From an uncultured Brevinema sp. (GTDB lineage: Bacteria; Spirochaetota; Brevinematia; Brevinematales; Brevinemataceae), in contig CAMRBT010000071.1 of NCBI GenBank assembly GCA_947040475.1, positions 1-7,747 of the forward strand: DNA of 7,747 bases, given 5' to 3'. This document shows positions 4,923 to 7,747 of the stretch, in pieces; positions within the stretch are counted from its first letter, which is position 1; each line of letters starts with the position of its first letter. The notes beneath the pieces are model-generated. The model was not told the origin of the DNA. It did no database searches and was given only the letters and a program-made list of their open reading frames with translations. The position numbers were made by a program, and so were the translations under genes.

Positions 4923-7199
4923 TTAACCATTACCTACCTCAAAAGTAGGTTTTCTTGGAGCACTTTCGCTTCCACTTAATACCACAGATTGTAATATTGC
5001 ACCAGCTTTTGATGCATCCCAAGTTTCTTTTAACCATCCTTTGGTAGGATGCTTGTATTCAATAGTCATACTGCCTCTAAGAACAAAGCCACCTTCTGCA
5101 GCAAGAAGATTGGTATAGGTGATTTTCCCATTATATAAACCACTAATATTAGCTGGTCCATTTAAGTAAGCACCCATAGGGGATATTGATATTGTAACAG
5201 ATTGTGCCCCATCAAGAATAGTTTCAAAGCTAGAATAGCTACTCCAGATGTTTTTTGATCCACTCATTCCTGCATAATAGTCATATTTCCCTTGAGCTCT
5301 TCCTGAAATAGAACCTCCACTTCCTTGGTATCCAAAGTTAGGAACCTGTGTTTGAGCTTCTACAATAGTATAATCCACATCTTTAGCAAAGTCTTCTAAG
5401 TCAACAGGGAATCTTTTTACAAGTTCCGTTTTAGTCAAGACACCTTCCGCACCACCTGCATCAACACCTTTCACCAAATAGACATATCGTCTTATAGGAT
5501 AAGTATTAAAATCTAAAGTATACGCAGCATTTTGAGCACTACCTACTTTTTTGAAGTGAGCTATTTCTAATTTGTTAGGGTCTGAACCTCTATGTGCTAA
5601 GGTCGCTCTATAAATATTATAAGAATTAGCTCCAGAAATTCTATCCCAAGCTATTGTCATTGATTTTGTAGCTGTATTATTTTTGAGCACTCTTACATTT
5701 TGAGGAGCACTCATTTTTTTAATAGCACCTTTCACTGGTTCTGATGGTAAACTTTGTCCACTCGTAGTAACAGAAACCTTATAAAAGAGATCTTGCTCTA
5801 AATTAGCACCTATATCATATATATGATCAAAAGATACTTGTTCAGAACTCGATGGATAAGCAGTTCCTGCTAGACCATATGTCCCGTCTTCAGTTTGTGA
5901 AAAATTAATCATATAGGATCTTGCTCCCGGCACGCTATCCCAAGTAAGTGTTACTTTATCTCCAAAGGAGCTCGAAGCGGTAATATTAACAGGAGGCTTA
6001 TTTGCCCAACCCTCTTTAACATCCGAAATTATTCCTGGAGCAGGATTAAATCCTGTTACTGTATAAAAATAAGTATAAGAATCATTGGGAACTTCATCAT
6101 CATACGATGTTATACCACTATCTTTATCTGTTTTTGTAACAATTTCCCACGGTCCTGTTTCAGAAATAGAACGTGCAATTTCGTAACATGTAGCACCCTC
6201 TACCGCATTCCATTTTAATTCAACAGTTTTAGGATTTACTCCCTGTGATGCTGTGAAACCAGTTGGTTTTGCTGGAGCATTATCTGTTTTAAGGTAGTTT
6301 CTTACGGTCGCACTTTGGTCTTTAGCTCCACTATCATTTTGATACACAATACTATAATAATATAAATCTGTTGAGACTACATCTATATCAGTATATTCCA
6401 TAGTATCAGATTTTTTAAAAGTTTCAACAACTTCGCCCATAATTCCATTAGTTGTAGAACGATATAGTTGGTATTCTGTAGCATATTCATAGGGTTGCCA
6501 TGTGAGTACTATTTTATCTGCATACGCACCACTTTCTGTACTGAGATTTAGATCTGCACCAAAGAGAGATCCTTCTACTGTTTGAGAACGGTCTGGACTC
6601 GGAATTCCATCTTTATCTAAAGAAGTAATTTGATAATAATATTTTTTACCTACTGTGACATTTTTATCTTCATAAGATAAATAGGGTACAGCATCTATAA
6701 TATCAAAATTAGTGTTATCTTCACTTCTTGCTATTTCGTAAGATTTTGCCCCACCAACTCTAAGCCAAGATAACTCTAAAGATGTTGTTGATTCACCAGT
6801 AGTGATTTTTATATCTTTTGGTGGTAAAAATCCACCACCTGATCCTGCAAAACCTTCTGTTGGTTCTGTTAAAAACATAGCAGTACCTATATTGTTATAG
6901 CCTTGGACTTTATAGTAATAAGAAACGCCTTCTACTATATTCTGTTTATCTTCTATTTCAATAGTATCGATTTTTTCTGTTATAGGCATATAAATACCAT
7001 TTTCAGAAGAACTTCTTAACACTACAAAATTAGCATAATACTCTGTTTTAATCCATTCTACTTTGACACTATCTGGAAATTCCCCTTGTGAGGCTGTTAC
7101 CATAAAACTATTTGCTGTTACATCTGTTAAAGTGGACATTTGACATCCACCTAAGATTACTAGCATTAGTATAAATAAATTATTAATAAATTTCATCAT
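4923..7199 (-). CDS. Large FN3-repeat lipoprotein with unrecognised C-terminal beta domain
   Basis: This is a complete gene of 758 codons. The lipobox LGGC at 16-19 makes Cys19 the lipidated residue, so the mature protein is membrane-anchored and probably surface or periplasmic. About six fibronectin type III repeats follow, near residues 33-117, 125-210, 214-306, 310-398, 401-494 and 498-590. Each has the pattern V.L.W followed by Y.I.RS and a YYY-type strand; repeats 1 and 4 both begin TASQG. A Gly-rich linker (about 117-125) separates repeats 1 and 2. Residues 598-745 are a different Gly/Ser/Tyr-rich beta domain (QGKYDYYAG, ISGLYNGKITY, GGFVLRGSMTIEY) that I cannot name. Two consecutive ATGs exist. 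The AGGAG site is only 3 nt from the first but 6 nt from the second (7196), so translation probably starts at Met2. FN3 arrays usually serve as spacers or adhesive modules; a binding or display role is inferred. Confidence 0.9.
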   Translation of the reverse strand: MMKFINNLFILMLVILGGCQMSTLTDVTANSFMVTASQGEFPDSVKVEWIKTEYYANFVVLRSSSENGIYMPITEKIDTIEIEDKQNIVEGVSYYYKVQGYNNIGTAMFLTEPTEGFAGSGGGFLPPKDIKITTGESTTSLELSWLRVGGAKSYEIARSEDNTNFDIIDAVPYLSYEDKNVTVGKKYYYQITSLDKDGIPSPDRSQTVEGSLFGADLNLSTESGAYADKIVLTWQPYEYATEYQLYRSTTNGIMGEVVETFKKSDTMEYTDIDVVSTDLYYYSIVYQNDSGAKDQSATVRNYLKTDNAPAKPTGFTASQGVNPKTVELKWNAVEGATCYEIARSISETGPWEIVTKTDKDSGITSYDDEVPNDSYTYFYTVTGFNPAPGIISDVKEGWANKPPVNITASSSFGDKVTLTWDSVPGARSYMINFSQTEDGTYGLAGTAYPSSSEQVSFDHIYDIGANLEQDLFYKVSVTTSGQSLPSEPVKGAIKKMSAPQNVRVLKNNTATKSMTIAWDRISGANSYNIYRATLAHRGSDPNKLEIAHFKKVGSAQNAAYTLDFNTYPIRRYVYLVKGVDAGGAEGVLTKTELVKRFPVDLEDFAKDVDYTIVEAQTQVPNFGYQGSGGSISGRAQGKYDYYAGMSGSKNIWSSYSSFETILDGAQSVTISISPMGAYLNGPANISGLYNGKITYTNLLAAEGGFVLRGSMTIEYKHPTKGWLKETWDASKAGAILQSVVLSGSESAPRKPTFEVGNG

Positions 7200-7202
7200 A
7201 AT

Positions 7203-7207
7203 CTCCT
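7203..7207 (-). promoter_or_regulatory. Shine-Dalgarno overlapping the upstream stop codon (translational coupling)
   Basis: The minus-strand sequence CAG-TAG-GAG-ATT-ATG-ATG ends the upstream gene with TAG (7206-7208) and forms AGGAG across that stop. Ribosomes finishing the upstream gene stand on the initiation site of the FN3 lipoprotein, so the two genes are likely coupled. Confidence 0.7.
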
Positions 7208-7747
7208 ACTGATACCAACCTGGTTTTGAATGAGGTTCATCAAACCAAATACCACGCACATCTCCGAGTAAATACCCAGCATCACCATTAATAGGGCCTA
7301 CATCAAAGGAAGCACTATCTTTGGAATACATCCAAGCTATACTATCCTCATATGCATACAATCCTGTCATAGAACTGCCTGTATCATTGTTATTAAACCA
7401 TTGTACTGAGTATATGTTTCCACCTTTTATAGGGTAGTTTGAATTATTAACCCAATTTAACTGACCTGCCCCTCTGGAATGTCTTACTCTATAAGTAGAT
7501 ATTCTAGGAACGTCACCCCATGCAAGATACATATGATTATAACCAGTTTTGCCCCGTATTTTGTTAGCACCTTTAGGAGAGAGAGGACCTGGTTCCCATT
7601 TTGTAAATGGCTGTCCAAACCCAACACTATTAGCCCAATGTGCTGGAACAGTAACATAGTCAGGAGCTGGTAAAACATCATCAGGATTGATCGCTGATCC
7701 AACTAACAAAGAGGAAGGAGCACTTTCTTGCCCACCAGTAGTAGCAG
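7206..7747 (-). CDS. Trp-rich extracellular-type protein, C-terminal part (start off right edge)
   Basis: The frame is open from the stop TAG at 7206-7208 to the right edge: 179 complete codons before the stop, then a partial codon. The apparent start at 7709 is a TTG with no ribosome site, inside a frame that continues upstream as ATTGGQESAPSS, so it is an internal Leu and the gene is truncated by the window. The part upstream of 7709 looks like a flexible Ser/Pro/Gly linker. The rest has eight Trp in 167 residues and a Gly/Asn-rich beta pattern. The segment YNHMYLAWGDVPRISTYRV and the ending GDVRGIWFDEP resemble the strand pattern of an FN3 module in the neighbouring gene (compare SDVKEGWANKP there), but it is too diverged to call firmly. 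It shares a coupled junction with the FN3 lipoprotein, suggesting one envelope-protein operon. A signal peptide may lie outside the window. Confidence 0.75.
   Translation of the reverse strand, partial: ATTGGQESAPSSLLVGSAINPDDVLPAPDYVTVPAHWANSVGFGQPFTKWEPGPLSPKGANKIRGKTGYNHMYLAWGDVPRISTYRVRHSRGAGQLNWVNNSNYPIKGGNIYSVQWFNNNDTGSSMTGLYAYEDSIAWMYSKDSASFDVGPINGDAGYLLGDVRGIWFDEPHSKPGWYQ

Noticed and set aside
7194..7208. The Trp-rich gene and FN3 lipoprotein as one gene broken by a frameshift
   Set aside because: The second gene begins with its own Shine-Dalgarno and a complete lipoprotein signal peptide, so these are two genes.
7479..7702. Plus-strand 64-codon and minus-strand 72-codon frames at the right end
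   Set aside because: Both overlap the open Trp-rich gene in other frames and show no protein-like pattern or ribosome site.
7707..7709. TTG as the true start of the Trp-rich gene
   Set aside because: The frame stays open to the window edge with a plausible linker peptide, and no Shine-Dalgarno precedes the TTG; the gene is truncated by the window.

Overview
All the genes seen in this window lie on the minus strand, so transcription runs from right to left. The DNA is AT-rich: by eye about 27-30% GC in the middle genes and somewhat higher in the fibronectin-type genes on the right. Two complete proteins begin with classical lipoprotein signal peptides (lipoboxes LSSC and LGGC), and others have a signal peptide or a single N-terminal membrane anchor. 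This points to a low-GC bacterium with an elaborate lipoprotein-rich envelope. A spirochaete (Brachyspira- or Brevinema-like) is my best guess, because large FN3-repeat lipoproteins and AT-rich composition fit that group. No marker gene proves it, and another low-GC diderm is possible.

Layout in transcription order. (1) 7747-7206: the 3' part of a Trp-rich extracellular-type gene whose start lies off the right edge. (2) 7199-4923: a 758-codon lipoprotein with about six fibronectin type III repeats and an unrecognised beta-rich C-terminal domain. Its Shine-Dalgarno overlaps the stop codon of gene (1), so the two are almost certainly co-transcribed and translationally coupled. A strong Rho-independent terminator (4857-4902) ends this unit. 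(3) 4721-3342: a class-3-type aldehyde dehydrogenase, the only confidently named enzyme. It is preceded by two promoter-like elements, and its start is better placed at the ATG at 4721 than at the upstream TTG. (4) 3252-1846: an unrecognised lipoprotein with a textbook EF-hand-type calcium loop. (5) 1758-211: a membrane-anchored long coiled-coil protein with a small C-terminal beta domain, preceded by a good sigma-70-type promoter. (6) 156-1: the N-terminus of a secreted, very acidic protein built on a YDDGG-like pentapeptide repeat, running off the left edge.

Apart from the aldehyde dehydrogenase, every gene appears to encode an envelope or exported protein. Genes (1) and (2) form one coupled surface-protein unit. 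Genes (5) and (6) are probably co-transcribed and may work together at the envelope, but that is inferred only from position. I found no RNA genes, mobile elements or CRISPR arrays, and no gene-free stretch longer than about 200 bases. The most promising material for something undescribed is the coiled-coil/acidic-repeat pair at the left end and the C-terminal domain of the FN3 lipoprotein.
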